37,012 bases of DNA from Candidatus Competibacteraceae bacterium. GTDB lineage: Bacteria; Pseudomonadota; Gammaproteobacteria; Competibacterales; JAHEDQ01. The notes beneath the pieces are model-generated. The model saw only the letters and a program-made list of their open reading frames with translations. It was not told the DNA's origin and ran no database searches. A program made the position numbers and the translations under genes. Numbering within the stretch: position 1 is the first letter of the stretch; each line of letters starts with the position of its first letter. Below are positions 1 to 7,108 of the stretch, piece by piece. The stretch covers positions 1-37,012 of the forward strand of contig JAHEDQ010000015.1 in the NCBI GenBank assembly GCA_024641125.1. Direction: 5' to 3'.

Positions 1-591
1 AACGTCATTGGCACCTTGCGTTGCGCCGAGGCAGCTATCGCCGCAGGCGTAGAGACCTTTGTGCTGATTTCCACCGACAAGGCGGTTCGGCCCACCAACG
101 TAATGGGGGCAAGCAAACGCCTGGCCGAGCTGGTCCTGCAGGGACTGGCTCAGCTGGAGCACGAGACCTGCTTTTGTATGGTCCGCTTCGGCAACGTGTT
201 GGCATCCTCCGGCTCAGTTGTGCCCTTGTTCAGAGAACAGATCCGCAGGGGCGGCCCGGTTACGGTGACCCATCCGGAGATGGTGCGATACTTCATGACC
301 ATTCCCGAGGCCGCACAGCTTGTGATCCAGGCCGGATCTTTGGCGCAAGGCGGGGATGTCTTTCTCTTGGAGATGGGAGAGCCGGTCAGTATTCTTGGGC
401 TCGCGCGCCGGATGATTCATTTGTCGGGTTTTGAAGTTCGTGACCTGGATAACCCGGATGGGGATATCGAAATTCAGTTCACTGGACTGCGCGCCGGCGA
501 AAAACTCTATGAAGAATTGCTGATTGGCGACAATGATCTCGCCACCGACCACCCACGCATCATGCGTGCCCGGGAGCACGCTATTGCATAG
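1..591 (+). CDS. Nucleotide-sugar 4,6-dehydratase/epimerase (CapD/PglF type), 5'-partial and prematurely stopped
   Basis: The window opens inside this gene, so the N-terminal Rossmann part is missing. What remains carries the short-chain dehydrogenase core ([20 protein letters not shown], with the STDKA and YxxxK-type M-G-A-S-K region), then [29 protein letters not shown] and the C-terminal [13 protein letters not shown] motif of membrane UDP-N-acetylglucosamine 4,6-dehydratases used in capsule, O-antigen and exopolysaccharide synthesis. Translation stops at a TAG at 589-591, but the same frame continues with recognisable family sequence to a TGA at 796-798. The normal C-terminal ~70 residues are therefore cut off by one amber codon. 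The catalytic core precedes the stop, so some function is possible. Family assignment is secure. The exact sugar substrate is not determinable. The neighbouring exosortase-type acyltransferase suggests an exopolysaccharide locus to the left. Confidence 0.85.
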   Translation, partial: NVIGTLRCAEAAIAAGVETFVLISTDKAVRPTNVMGASKRLAELVLQGLAQLEHETCFCMVRFGNVLASSGSVVPLFREQIRRGGPVTVTHPEMVRYFMTIPEAAQLVIQAGSLAQGGDVFLLEMGEPVSILGLARRMIHLSGFEVRDLDNPDGDIEIQFTGLRAGEKLYEELLIGDNDLATDHPRIMRAREHAIA

Positions 592-798
592 GAGCTGCTT
601 TATCCTCAGCTCGACGTTTTGACCCGCGCCGCCGACGCAGGGGATCATCGCACCATCCGCCGGGTGTTGGAATCGCTGGTGGAGGAATACCGCCCCAAGG
701 AGGAGATTGGGGATCGGGTCTGGCATGCACGTGGCCAACCGCCGCAGATCCATCCGCCGCCGGATACAGCACACGAGGAGTCTGCGCGGCAGAAATGA
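592..798 (+). pseudogene. In-frame continuation of the CapD-like gene beyond the amber codon
   Basis: Directly after TAG 589-591 the same frame is open for 68 codons and ends in TGA 796-798. It encodes a helical segment (ELLYPQLDVLTRAADAGD, then a stretch ending LVEEYRPKEEIGD). This matches the usual C-terminal tail of CapD-type dehydratases, which ends with a pattern like L..L..A....D...R..L..LV..Y.P...I.D. Changing the TAG to CAG (Gln) would restore a full-length protein. This may be a nonsense mutation, a sequencing error, or, less likely, a read-through site. Confidence 0.6.
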
Positions 799-824
799 AT
801 GAGGCGAGGGTTCGACCAGTTCGA

Positions 825-844
825 GAACGATTTCGGGATCGTTC
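825..844 (+). terminator. Small hairpin downstream of the CapD-like gene
   Basis: A perfect 7-bp stem GAACGAT/ATCGTTC with loop TTCGGG lies 27 bases past the restored stop of the dehydratase. There is no run of T after it, so it is at best a weak terminator or an mRNA-end stabiliser. The rest of 799-1067 shows no convincing gene. Confidence 0.25.
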
Positions 845-1067
845 AAAAACTCCAGCCGCCTCTATGTGACGAGGGAAATGCGGGATCGGGCCGGAATGGC
901 TGCGCCGCAGACCGTCCCTTTTTCACCGTGCCGGCTCCTGGGTCTGTACAGCGACAAGGAGACGGTTGTGACTGGCCCAATCGCTCAGTTTCTGTGAAAC
1001 TGTCGGGTGTACGTGTGTTGATATCGTCCAAAGCTCAATTAAAACATGACAAAAAAGGAGACTCCGG

Positions 1068-1862
1068 ATGTTAAAACACGTGAGCTTGCTACTCCTCCTT
1101 ATCGGCATCTCAGTTACCGCACATGCCGATTTTTCCCAGGGCCAGAAAGCCTTCGATGCACAGGACTACGCTGATGCCTACAGTCAGTGGCGCAGTGCCG
1201 CTGACCAAGGTGATGGTCAGTCCCAGTTCGGCTTGGGCCAACTCTTCGAGCAGGGACTGGGTGTACCCCAAAACTTCGTCGAGGCCCATAAGTTTTATAA
1301 TCTGGCTGCGGCGCAGGGTCTCGCGGAAGCCCGCGCAGCCCGGGATCAGTTGAGCCAGCAGATGACCGGCGAGCAGATCGCCCGGGCCCAGGATGAGGCC
1401 CTGGGCTGGCAGGCGGGGCCTGCCCCGGAAGCCCCCGCAGCTGAACCGGCACCCGCTGCGGGCGATTCGAACCGGGTGGCGAACGTTGCCTGGTCTGGGA
1501 TTTCGGAGGCCGAACTCGCCGTATTGGCGGATGAGGTCAACAAGTTAAGAGCCTTGTTGAACTCGGGTATCAACCCCAATCAACCCCTATCCAGCGGTGA
1601 TACGCTGTTGCTGCAGGCGGTTCGTAACAGCAGTGGGCGGACAATCGACGTGTTGTTGGCCAACGGCGCTGATCCGAACATTGCGGGCGCCGACGGGTGG
1701 ACACCGTTGAAGGCTTCCATCTATGGGGGGCGCACGGACGTCGCAAGGCGATTGCTGGCAAACGGGGCCGATCCTTCGAATGCGCAACCCGATGGGTACA
1801 CGGCACTGGCGGTGGCGCAGCGCCTTGGGTATGCGGATCTGATCGCCGTCCTAAGTCAATGA
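1068..1862 (+). CDS. Secreted Sel1-repeat plus ankyrin-repeat protein
   Basis: A 264-residue protein. Residues 1-20 form a signal peptide (MLKHVSLLLLLIGISVTAHA). Residues ~22-95 hold two Sel1/TPR-like units (YADAYSQWRSAADQGD...SQFGLGQLFEQGLGVPQN and FVEAHKFYNLAAAQG). An Ala/Pro-rich linker of about 40 residues follows. Residues ~150-264 hold three ankyrin units with typical ends (LLNSGINPN, LLANGADPN, LLANGADPS). Both repeat types mediate protein-protein contacts, and the signal peptide places them outside the cytoplasm, probably in the periplasm. The ATG has an ideal AAGGAG Shine-Dalgarno at 1055-1060, seven bases upstream. A strong terminator follows, so this is a single-gene transcription unit. 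The partner is unknown. Confidence 0.9.
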   Translation: MLKHVSLLLLLIGISVTAHADFSQGQKAFDAQDYADAYSQWRSAADQGDGQSQFGLGQLFEQGLGVPQNFVEAHKFYNLAAAQGLAEARAARDQLSQQMTGEQIARAQDEALGWQAGPAPEAPAAEPAPAAGDSNRVANVAWSGISEAELAVLADEVNKLRALLNSGINPNQPLSSGDTLLLQAVRNSSGRTIDVLLANGADPNIAGADGWTPLKASIYGGRTDVARRLLANGADPSNAQPDGYTALAVAQRLGYADLIAVLSQ

Positions 1863-1880
1863 CCGGGTAGATGCCTCGGC

Positions 1881-1916
1881 AAAGGAGGGTCCGCGAGAGC
1901 GCACCCTCCTTTATTA
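1881..1916 (+). terminator. Rho-independent terminator after the Sel1-ankyrin gene
   Basis: A perfect 10-bp stem, AAAGGAGGGT (1881-1890) with ACCCTCCTTT (1903-1912), plus an inner CGC/GCG pairing in the loop, is followed by TTTATTA. It starts 19 bases after the stop codon of the upstream gene. Confidence 0.88.
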
Positions 1917-2143
1917 TGCGGCTAACGTATACCATCGGCGGTCGCCGCATAGCCTGGGTATCAGATGGTGGGTGATAGCGTAATTGGAGTTGACTGGAGC
2001 TGCCTCCTCTACTAGAGAGAACCAAATCATTCGTAAGCTGCTATCTTACGCATCAAACGAGCAACATTTTTGGCTTGCCATCCCGGCAATTGCATACTCG
2101 AAACGCATAGCTGCCCGGCCCAAGTATGGCGGTGGTCGCTTAA
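1917..2143. other. Non-coding stretch ahead of repeat copy 1
   Basis: No gene is seen here. A 6-bp inverted repeat CGTAAG (2032-2037)/CTTACG (2045-2050) with a 7-base spacer could be an operator or a small hairpin. TTGACT at 1989-1994 resembles a -35 box, but the hexamer 17 bases downstream (TAGAGA) is a poor -10, so I do not call a promoter. The promoter for the acyltransferase gene must lie here or in the repeat that follows. Confidence 0.4.
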
Positions 2144-2302
2144 GGAGCCTTTGATTTATTCTGGGCAATGCAGATTGGAGGCTGAAATGTGCAGATTCAA
2201 GGCGCAGATCGCGGGTAAACGTCGTTCTATTGCCAAGATTTGCAACGCTGAAGCTGCGCATTTGAGTCCCAGGATGCACGTTCATGAATAGATCAAAGCT
2301 CC
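2144..2302 (+). repeat. ~160-bp palindromic dispersed repeat, copy 1
   Basis: The left end GGAGCCTTTGATTTATTC and the right end GAATAGATCAAAGCTCC are near-perfect inverted repeats. The inner arms also pair: TGAAATGTGCAGATTCA on the left matches the reverse complement of the right arm, TCAAATGCGCAGCTTCA, so almost the whole unit is one imperfect palindrome. The same unit recurs at 13554, 27719, 30521 and 31261. It ends 16 bases before the ATG of the acyltransferase gene and so forms most of that gene's leader. I see no protein-coding role. Confidence 0.85.
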
Positions 2303-2318
2303 CTAGGGGTTGACGGTA

Positions 2319-3092
2319 ATGGGTGGTGCGTCTCTCACTGATGCGTTTGGTGATTATTTCAAAATCATTCTGGCCTCAACGCCGGAACTGCAATTCACGG
2401 TTTTTAGAGTGCGCGGCGATGTGTACTGCCGTGAGTTCGGGTATGAACGACCTGAAGACTGTCCGGGTGGTCTTGAGATAGACGAGTTTGATCGAGTCTC
2501 ACAGCATTGTCTTATCATGCATCGAAATACCTTGACCCCCGCAGGATGCGTTCGCCTGGTGGAAGCGACGCAGCGCGGGCCCAAAGGATCGTTGCCGATG
2601 GAGCTGGCTGTCGGAGCAGCGATGCGTCGGGGACCTCTTCACCCCGACAATGTCCCCTTCAAGCGCCGCTGCGAAATCTCACGCCTTGCGGTGCACACCC
2701 GTTTCCGGCGACGCGCCAATGAGCAGATTTCTCCGATGGGTGATCTGGGCTCACTGGATTTCAGTGAGCGCGAAGTGCGCACTTTTCCGCTACTGTCAGT
2801 GGCGCTTTTTTTGGCCGCAACCTCATTGGTGGCCCGCAGTGGACGGGACCACGTCTACGCAATGATGGAGCCGCGACTGGAGCGTCTTCTGCGCCGTTCC
2901 GGGCTCAACTTTGATCGTATCAGTGACGTGATGGATTACCACGGGCTTAGGGCCGCTTACCATATCCACATCCGCGATGCTTTGGGCGGCATGAGCGCTG
3001 AACTAAACGACTTGTACGAACTCGTGGATGCCAGCCTGGCAGAAGACCAGAATTTGTCCTGTACTTCAGGACAGAAACACCCGTCTCACTGA
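2319..3092 (+). CDS. PEP-CTERM/exosortase system-associated acyltransferase (autoinducer-synthase-like fold)
   Basis: A 257-residue protein that resembles the exosortase-associated acyltransferase family (TIGR03694 type), a branch of the GNAT/LuxI-FeeM superfamily. Supporting sequence: FTVFRVRGDVYCREFGYE near residue 30 (the V-R--VY---G LuxI-like start), an acidic stretch LEIDEFDRVSQHCLI, CVRLVEATQRGPKGSLPME, and CEISRLAVHTRFRRR, the E-[IV]-SR-x-[AV] motif that binds acyl-CoA or acyl-ACP in relatives. These enzymes are thought to make N-acyl amino acids or related acyl products near exopolysaccharide/exosortase loci. The substrate here is unknown. I chose ATG 2319 because AGGGGT at 2304-2309 is a fair ribosome site; an in-frame TTG at 2310 is an alternative. 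No exosortase lies in the window; it may lie to the left with the capD-like gene. Confidence 0.75.
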   Translation: MGGASLTDAFGDYFKIILASTPELQFTVFRVRGDVYCREFGYERPEDCPGGLEIDEFDRVSQHCLIMHRNTLTPAGCVRLVEATQRGPKGSLPMELAVGAAMRRGPLHPDNVPFKRRCEISRLAVHTRFRRRANEQISPMGDLGSLDFSEREVRTFPLLSVALFLAATSLVARSGRDHVYAMMEPRLERLLRRSGLNFDRISDVMDYHGLRAAYHIHIRDALGGMSAELNDLYELVDASLAEDQNLSCTSGQKHPSH

Positions 3093-3344
3093 ATCGATTC
3101 GATTTGACCGTTCCTCAGAGGGCCATGGGGGAAGTTTGGTAACCACAGCCAGTCCCCCAAGCCGGGTTGGCAAGGCAGGCGAGTGCGGGCCTTGCCGTCC
3201 GAATTATAGCGAGTGTAACGCGCTCAATGCGGCTTGTGGGCTGGTCCAGAGGGAGCGTCGCAATAGGGCTGGCTATTTCCTCCTCACCGCGCTTTATCAG
3301 TGATCACGATGCCTAGCCATAACCATCAAGTTATTTGGGCGACA
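3093..3344. other. Intergenic region between convergent genes, with a hairpin
   Basis: A perfect 8-bp stem GGCAAGGC (3169-3176)/GCCTTGCC (3189-3196) with a 12-base loop lies ~80 bases after the acyltransferase stop. There is no T-run, so termination is only possible, not shown. Nothing else recognisable is present. Confidence 0.35.
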
Positions 3345-3824
3345 CTATGGCCGCCAAAGGTGGGGGTGGGCCCAGTGTTCGGCATTGAACCAGTCCGGCG
3401 TGGTTTTGTAATTTTGAATGTTGAATTCAAACAAGCGTGGGCGGTCAGCGACTGCGTCTTTCAGGTCGAGTTCACTGAATCCAAGCGCGATCAAGTCGCT
3501 TCCATGCCAACGATCGTCTTCGCTCGCGGGCATGCGGATCAGGACACGATGGGCCAGAAGGTCGCGCAGGCGCGCGAGCAACTGCGCGCCGAGGGTTTTT
3601 GGCACCGATTCCAAGGCGCCCGCCACATAGGCCAGATCGGCTCGTCGGACCACGCCCATCTCTTCCATCAGTCGTTCAATCTTCTGTTCGCAAACCACGT
3701 GACATTGTTGGTGCCTGATATACTCCGCCAGTTCGGTGTGTGCATCCACGCCAACGCAGAGCAGCTCGCTGGGCTGAATGTCCGTCACCAGATGATGCAG
3801 AGTGGTCAGGTATGTGCTGCGCAT
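3345..3824 (-). CDS. Conserved hypothetical protein, DUF6231-like
   Basis: A 159-residue cytoplasmic protein. It begins MRSTYLTTLHHLVTDIQPSE, has a short Rossmann-like strand LLCVGVD, a central RRADLAYVAGALE...LLARLRDLLAHRVLIRM segment, and a distinctive end, FEFNIQNYKTTPDWFNAEHW followed by AHPHLW. From memory this layout matches the gammaproteobacterial DUF6231 family, whose function is not known; it looks like a methyltransferase-type fold without an obvious AdoMet motif. ATG 3824 is preferred because GGGAG lies 8 bases upstream; an in-frame ATG at 3839 lacks one. The gene converges with the acyltransferase gene and diverges from the DUF4389 gene. Confidence 0.7.
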   Translation of the reverse strand: MRSTYLTTLHHLVTDIQPSELLCVGVDAHTELAEYIRHQQCHVVCEQKIERLMEEMGVVRRADLAYVAGALESVPKTLGAQLLARLRDLLAHRVLIRMPASEDDRWHGSDLIALGFSELDLKDAVADRPRLFEFNIQNYKTTPDWFNAEHWAHPHLWRP

Positions 3825-3953
3825 TTCATGTGCTCCCATTACGTCAATGTGTAAATTCGCCTGGACTGAAGAACGGATTGTCCGGTAAGGGGCACGGGAG
3901 ACATTCCGCCGGGGTGCTGTAGAACGACAGTTCAATGTTAGGAGGATGAACCC

Positions 3954-4259
3954 TTGGATGATACCGATGACCGTTCCCATGCGCCCTCCGCGGATTCCCA
4001 GGGAGTCTGGTTCCGGGCTTTGTACATGGTGCTTTTCGCAGTTATCTACAGTGTCGCGGAGGTGGTGGCTTGGACAGTGGTTGTGCTGCAGCTCGCCCAT
4101 CGGTTGTTCACCGGACGATTGCAGGCTGGCCTGCTGGGTTTCGGCGCCCAGCTCAGCCGTTTCATTTACCAGATCTGGCGTTATCTGACGTTCAACAGCG
4201 AGCGTCTCCCATGGCCGTTCGGAACTTGGCCGCAGGACGAATCCGAACTAAAACAATAG
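3954..4259 (+). CDS. DUF4389 family membrane protein
   Basis: A 101-residue protein with a hydrophilic acidic N-terminus and a long hydrophobic helix (WFRALYMVLFAVIYSVAEVV then AWTVVVLQLAHRLF), followed by FTGRLQAGLLGFGAQLSRFI, YQIWRYLTFNSE and PWPFGTWP. That order (VLQ...LFTG...L..F...L..Y.YQI.R.LTFNSE..P.PF..WP) is the DUF4389 signature. The role is unknown. The start is TTG 3954: a perfect AGGAGG at 3940-3945 sits 8 bases upstream, whereas the ATG at 3946 is out of frame and too close to that site. It is followed 78 bases later by the NYN gene on the same strand, so they may be co-transcribed. Confidence 0.85.
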   Translation: MDDTDDRSHAPSADSQGVWFRALYMVLFAVIYSVAEVVAWTVVVLQLAHRLFTGRLQAGLLGFGAQLSRFIYQIWRYLTFNSERLPWPFGTWPQDESELKQ

Positions 4260-4337
4260 AGCACGAAGGTCCACCGGATCTTAGCGCTGCCGCACCAGCT
4301 GGGCCGGTGGCCGGATCCCCGGGAGAGGGTTTGAGAA

Positions 4338-5159
4338 GTGCACAAGGTAGGTGTTTACGTCGATGTGGCAAACCTGCAGTGGAATGGAGGCGGGCGCATG
4401 CGGTACGACATCCTTCGCCGCTATGCCTGCCGTGCGGGTGAAGAGGCCTTACGACTCAATGCTTACGTAAGCTACGACGAACAGGGCGCCAGAACCAATC
4501 CGCGATACCGCGAAGGGCGTCAGGGTTATTTCGCCGTGCTGCGAGAGTTCGGTTTCAAGGTAATCGAGAAGCGGGTGCGCTGGTACACCGACGACGAGGG
4601 TAATCGGTACGGTAAGGCCAACGCTGATCTGGACATGGCGGTGGATCTGCTGTTGCAGTCCGAACATCTGGACAAGGTGCTGATCGCCACCGGTGACGGT
4701 GACTTCGTGCAGGTTGTACGTGCACTGCAGAACCGGGGCTGTCGTGTAGAGGTACTGGGATTCAATAATGTGTCAGGCGCTCTGCGGCGCGAAGCGGATT
4801 TCTTTATGTCCGGTTTTCTGGTGCCGGACCTGTTGCCGCGTAAGGGCCCCGACCTGGAAGCGTCATGGGGCGCCATCGGAGCGCGGGTTCGAGGGGTGTG
4901 CTATCACTATCTTCAGGACAAGGGTTACGGTTTCGCACGCTATTTGAGCTGCATCAGCGATCAACTTTGGATCACCGACCATCGCCATGCCGATTGTCCT
5001 TACAACAGTGTTTTTCTGCATGGTTCGGAGCTGCCACACGGCCTGCCGATGGACCAGCTGCCAACCCGGGACATTGTGCTTGAGTTCACATTGGCGGACC
5101 CCGAGGGTCCGGGCCGCGATCCCCGCGCGACCGATGTGGAGGTGGTTTGCTCGCTTTAG
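4338..5159 (+). CDS. NYN-domain (LabA/DUF88-like) putative ribonuclease with C-terminal cold-shock-like domain
   Basis: A 273-residue protein in two parts. Residues 1-~165 form a NYN/PIN-like domain: VGVYVDVANLQWNGGG carries the first catalytic Asp, KANADLDMAVDLLL the second acidic pair, and IATGDGDFVQVVRALQNRG the third, giving the acidic metal site of PIN-fold nucleases. Residues ~178-273 look like a cold-shock/OB domain: RGVCYHYLQDKGYGFARYL (compare KGFGFI), VFLHGSEL (compare VFVHYSEI) and VLEFTL...ATDVEVV. The combination points to an RNA-binding, RNA-cleaving protein. The substrate is unknown. The start GTG 4338 has a GGGAGAGGG stretch 9 bases upstream. It precedes the RuBisCO leader but is separated from cbbL by ~480 bases. 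Confidence 0.8.
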   Translation: MHKVGVYVDVANLQWNGGGRMRYDILRRYACRAGEEALRLNAYVSYDEQGARTNPRYREGRQGYFAVLREFGFKVIEKRVRWYTDDEGNRYGKANADLDMAVDLLLQSEHLDKVLIATGDGDFVQVVRALQNRGCRVEVLGFNNVSGALRREADFFMSGFLVPDLLPRKGPDLEASWGAIGARVRGVCYHYLQDKGYGFARYLSCISDQLWITDHRHADCPYNSVFLHGSELPHGLPMDQLPTRDIVLEFTLADPEGPGRDPRATDVEVVCSL

Positions 5160-5384
5160 ATACTATGGTCCGTGTCGGGACCGGGCAATTTTGCACACTT
5201 CGGAGCCGGTCGCCAGCCACGACGAGCGTCTTCCGTCAAGGTATTGCCGGTTGTCTCGGACACGGTGCTCATAAGTATTTAATATAGAAGTAGTTAGCCT
5301 TCTTTTGGGCAAATAGTCACCAAAGCGTGATGTGCCCAGTATCGGCGGGCCCTGGAATGATCTGAGCCCAGGCTGCCCACAGAC

Positions 5385-5407
5385 ATATCCACAGACACTG
5401 TGGATAA
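5385..5407. promoter_or_regulatory. Inverted pair of DnaA-box-like sites
   Basis: TATCCACA (5386-5393) and TGTGGATA (5399-5406) form a perfect palindrome with a 5-base centre. Read on the minus strand, 5399-5407 is TTATCCACA, the exact DnaA box consensus; the plus-strand partner is ATATCCACA. The 9-mer CCACAGACA occurs at 5377-5385 and again at 5389-5397, exactly 12 bases apart. DnaA binding is inferred only from the match. Confidence 0.5.
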
Positions 5408-5492
5408 TGGGGAGGGTCTTCTGCAGTCTGTCGCCACCCCGGTCTGCATTACTCGTAGCTTGGACCGGCTGTGGGTCATCCCGGTACTTTCA

Positions 5493-5539
5493 AATAAGGT
5501 AAAACTTATTCCGACAATAAAAAGAAGCTAATTATGCTT
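5493..5539 (+). promoter_or_regulatory. Candidate cbb promoter and LysR-type operator
   Basis: AATAAG (5493-5498) and CTTATT (5505-5510) form an inverted repeat directly before a sigma70-like promoter: -35 CCGACA (5511-5516), 17-base spacer, -10 TATGCT (5534-5539). A second inverted pair, AAGC...GCTT, overlaps the -10. LysR-type CbbR usually binds AT-rich inverted motifs in this position, so CbbR control is plausible but inferred. Confidence 0.45.
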
Positions 5540-5638
5540 ATGGTTAAACCCAGGCATACTGTGTGGGCATTAAATAGAGGGTTGCGGCCCACCAAGTGGT
5601 GGTGAGGCCGGGCAGGATTCTTCTGGAGGATTAGCGAC

Positions 5639-7060
5639 ATGGCGGTGAAGACCTATCAGGCGGGGGTGAAGGAGTACCGGGAGACATATTGGATGCCGGA
5701 CTACGTCCCGTCCGCCACCGACATCCTGGCGTGCTTTAAAGTCACTCCCCAGGCCGGTGTACCCCGGGAAGAGGCTGCCGCCGCGGTCGCCGCCGAGTCG
5801 TCGACCGGTACCTGGACCACGGTGTGGACCGACCTTCTCACCGATCTTGACTACTACAAGGGTCGCGCGTACGCGATCGAAGACGTGCCGGGTGACGATG
5901 ATTGCTTCTACGCGTTTATCGCCTATCCAATGGACCTGTTCGAAGAAGGGTCGGTGGTGAACGTGTTCACCTCACTGGTGGGCAATGTGTTCGGGTTCAA
6001 GGCACTCCGCGCCCTGCGTCTGGAAGACGTTCGATTTCCCATTGCCTATGTAAAGACCTGTAACGGGCCGCCTCATGGGATTCAGGTCGAACGCGACAAA
6101 CTGAACAAATACGGACGCGCACTCCTGGGTTGCACCATCAAGCCGAAGCTTGGCCTGTCGGCCAAGAACTACGGCCGTGCGGTGTATGAATGCCTGCGTG
6201 GCGGCCTTGATTTCACCAAGGACGATGAAAACATCAATTCCCAGCCCTTCATGCGTTGGCGGAATCGATTCGAGTTCGTCATGGAGGCCATACGCAAGGC
6301 CGAGGCGGAGACCGGAGAACGCAAGGGGCACTATCTCAACGTGACCGCCCCGACCCCGGAAGAAATGTATAAACGGGCCGAGTTCGCAAAGGAACTCGGT
6401 GCGCCTATCATCATGCACGATTATCTCACCGGTGGTTTCTGCGCCAACACCGGTCTGGCGCAATGGTGCCGCGACAACGGCGTTCTGCTGCATATTCATC
6501 GGGCCATGCATGCGGTACTCGATCGTCATCCTCGCCATGGCATTCATTTCCGAGTGCTGGCTAAGGCGCTACGCCTCTCCGGCGGTGATCACCTGCATTC
6601 CGGAACGGTGGTTGGCAAGCTGGAGGGCGATCGGGAAGCCACCCTGGGATGGATCGATCTGATGCGTGATTCCTATATCAAGGAAGACCGCAGCCGGGGC
6701 ATATTTTTTGACCAGGATTGGGGCTCCATGCCCGGTGTGATTCCGGTGGCGTCCGGTGGGATTCACGTCTGGCACATGCCCGCGCTGGTGGCCATTTTCG
6801 GTGACGACGCCTGTCTACAGTTCGGCGGCGGAACGCTTGGCCACCCATGGGGTAACGCCGCGGGTGCGGCCGCCAACCGAGTCGCCCTGGAGGCCTGCGT
6901 GGAGGCGCGAAACCAGGGGCGCGAGCTGGAGAAGGAGGGCAAGGACATACTCACCGCCGCGGCGCGGCACAGTCCGGAACTGGGCGCTGCGATGGAGACC
7001 TGGAAAGAGATCAAGTTCGAGTTCGATACCGTGGACAAGCTGGATGTGGCCCATCGCTGA
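5639..7060 (+). CDS. cbbL: Ribulose-1,5-bisphosphate carboxylase/oxygenase, form I large subunit
   Basis: A 473-residue protein, the normal length for form I. It fixes CO2 onto ribulose bisphosphate in the Calvin cycle. All key elements are visible: TIKPKLGLS with the catalytic Lys at residue 168, [20 protein letters not shown] with the carbamylated Lys at residue 194, the HIHRAMHAV segment, loop 6 [10 protein letters not shown], and [22 protein letters not shown] 5639 follows GGAGGA (5625-5630) by 8 bases. The close linkage with cbbS, cbbQ and cbbO is typical of the proteobacterial form IA group that is not packed in carboxysomes (no shell genes are present here). The leader carries a candidate promoter and palindrome. 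Confidence 0.98.
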   Translation: MAVKTYQAGVKEYRETYWMPDYVPSATDILACFKVTPQAGVPREEAAAAVAAESSTGTWTTVWTDLLTDLDYYKGRAYAIEDVPGDDDCFYAFIAYPMDLFEEGSVVNVFTSLVGNVFGFKALRALRLEDVRFPIAYVKTCNGPPHGIQVERDKLNKYGRALLGCTIKPKLGLSAKNYGRAVYECLRGGLDFTKDDENINSQPFMRWRNRFEFVMEAIRKAEAETGERKGHYLNVTAPTPEEMYKRAEFAKELGAPIIMHDYLTGGFCANTGLAQWCRDNGVLLHIHRAMHAVLDRHPRHGIHFRVLAKALRLSGGDHLHSGTVVGKLEGDREATLGWIDLMRDSYIKEDRSRGIFFDQDWGSMPGVIPVASGGIHVWHMPALVAIFGDDACLQFGGGTLGHPWGNAAGAAANRVALEACVEARNQGRELEKEGKDILTAAARHSPELGAAMETWKEIKFEFDTVDKLDVAHR

Positions 7061-7108
7061 CCGAAGCCCATGTGTCGATTCGGGATTGAAAAGTTTGAGG
7101 AGTGAATG

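Larger units (their letters stand above)
5160..5638. other. Upstream regulatory region of the cbb operon
   Basis: There is no gene in this 479-base gap. It changes from GC-rich to AT-rich at about 5270-5300 and again at 5490-5560. It holds an inverted pair of DnaA boxes (5385-5407), a palindrome plus candidate promoter (5493-5539), and just before cbbL a small stem CCACC/GGTGG near 5590-5604. No cbbR gene is divergent here, unlike in many cbb loci, so the LysR-type regulator expected for RuBisCO operons must be encoded elsewhere. Confidence 0.6.

Noticed and set aside
799-1067. Small frames between the CapD-like gene and the Sel1-ankyrin gene
   Set aside because: Overlapping frames on both strands lack ribosome sites and family resemblance.
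2046-2285. Open frame on the minus strand through the repeat (peptide with RLESAHF), recurring at other copies
   Set aside because: The same peptide appears in several copies, but frames break differently, one copy lacks the centre, and there is no start signal. The repeat is better explained as a structural, non-coding element.
3300-3854. 184-codon plus-strand frame overlapping the DUF6231-like gene
   Set aside because: The minus-strand protein has a family-like ending and a ribosome site. The plus frame has neither.
5377-5407. Chromosomal replication origin
   Set aside because: Two DnaA boxes alone are too few, and no dnaA, dnaN, gidA or similar origin neighbours are present.
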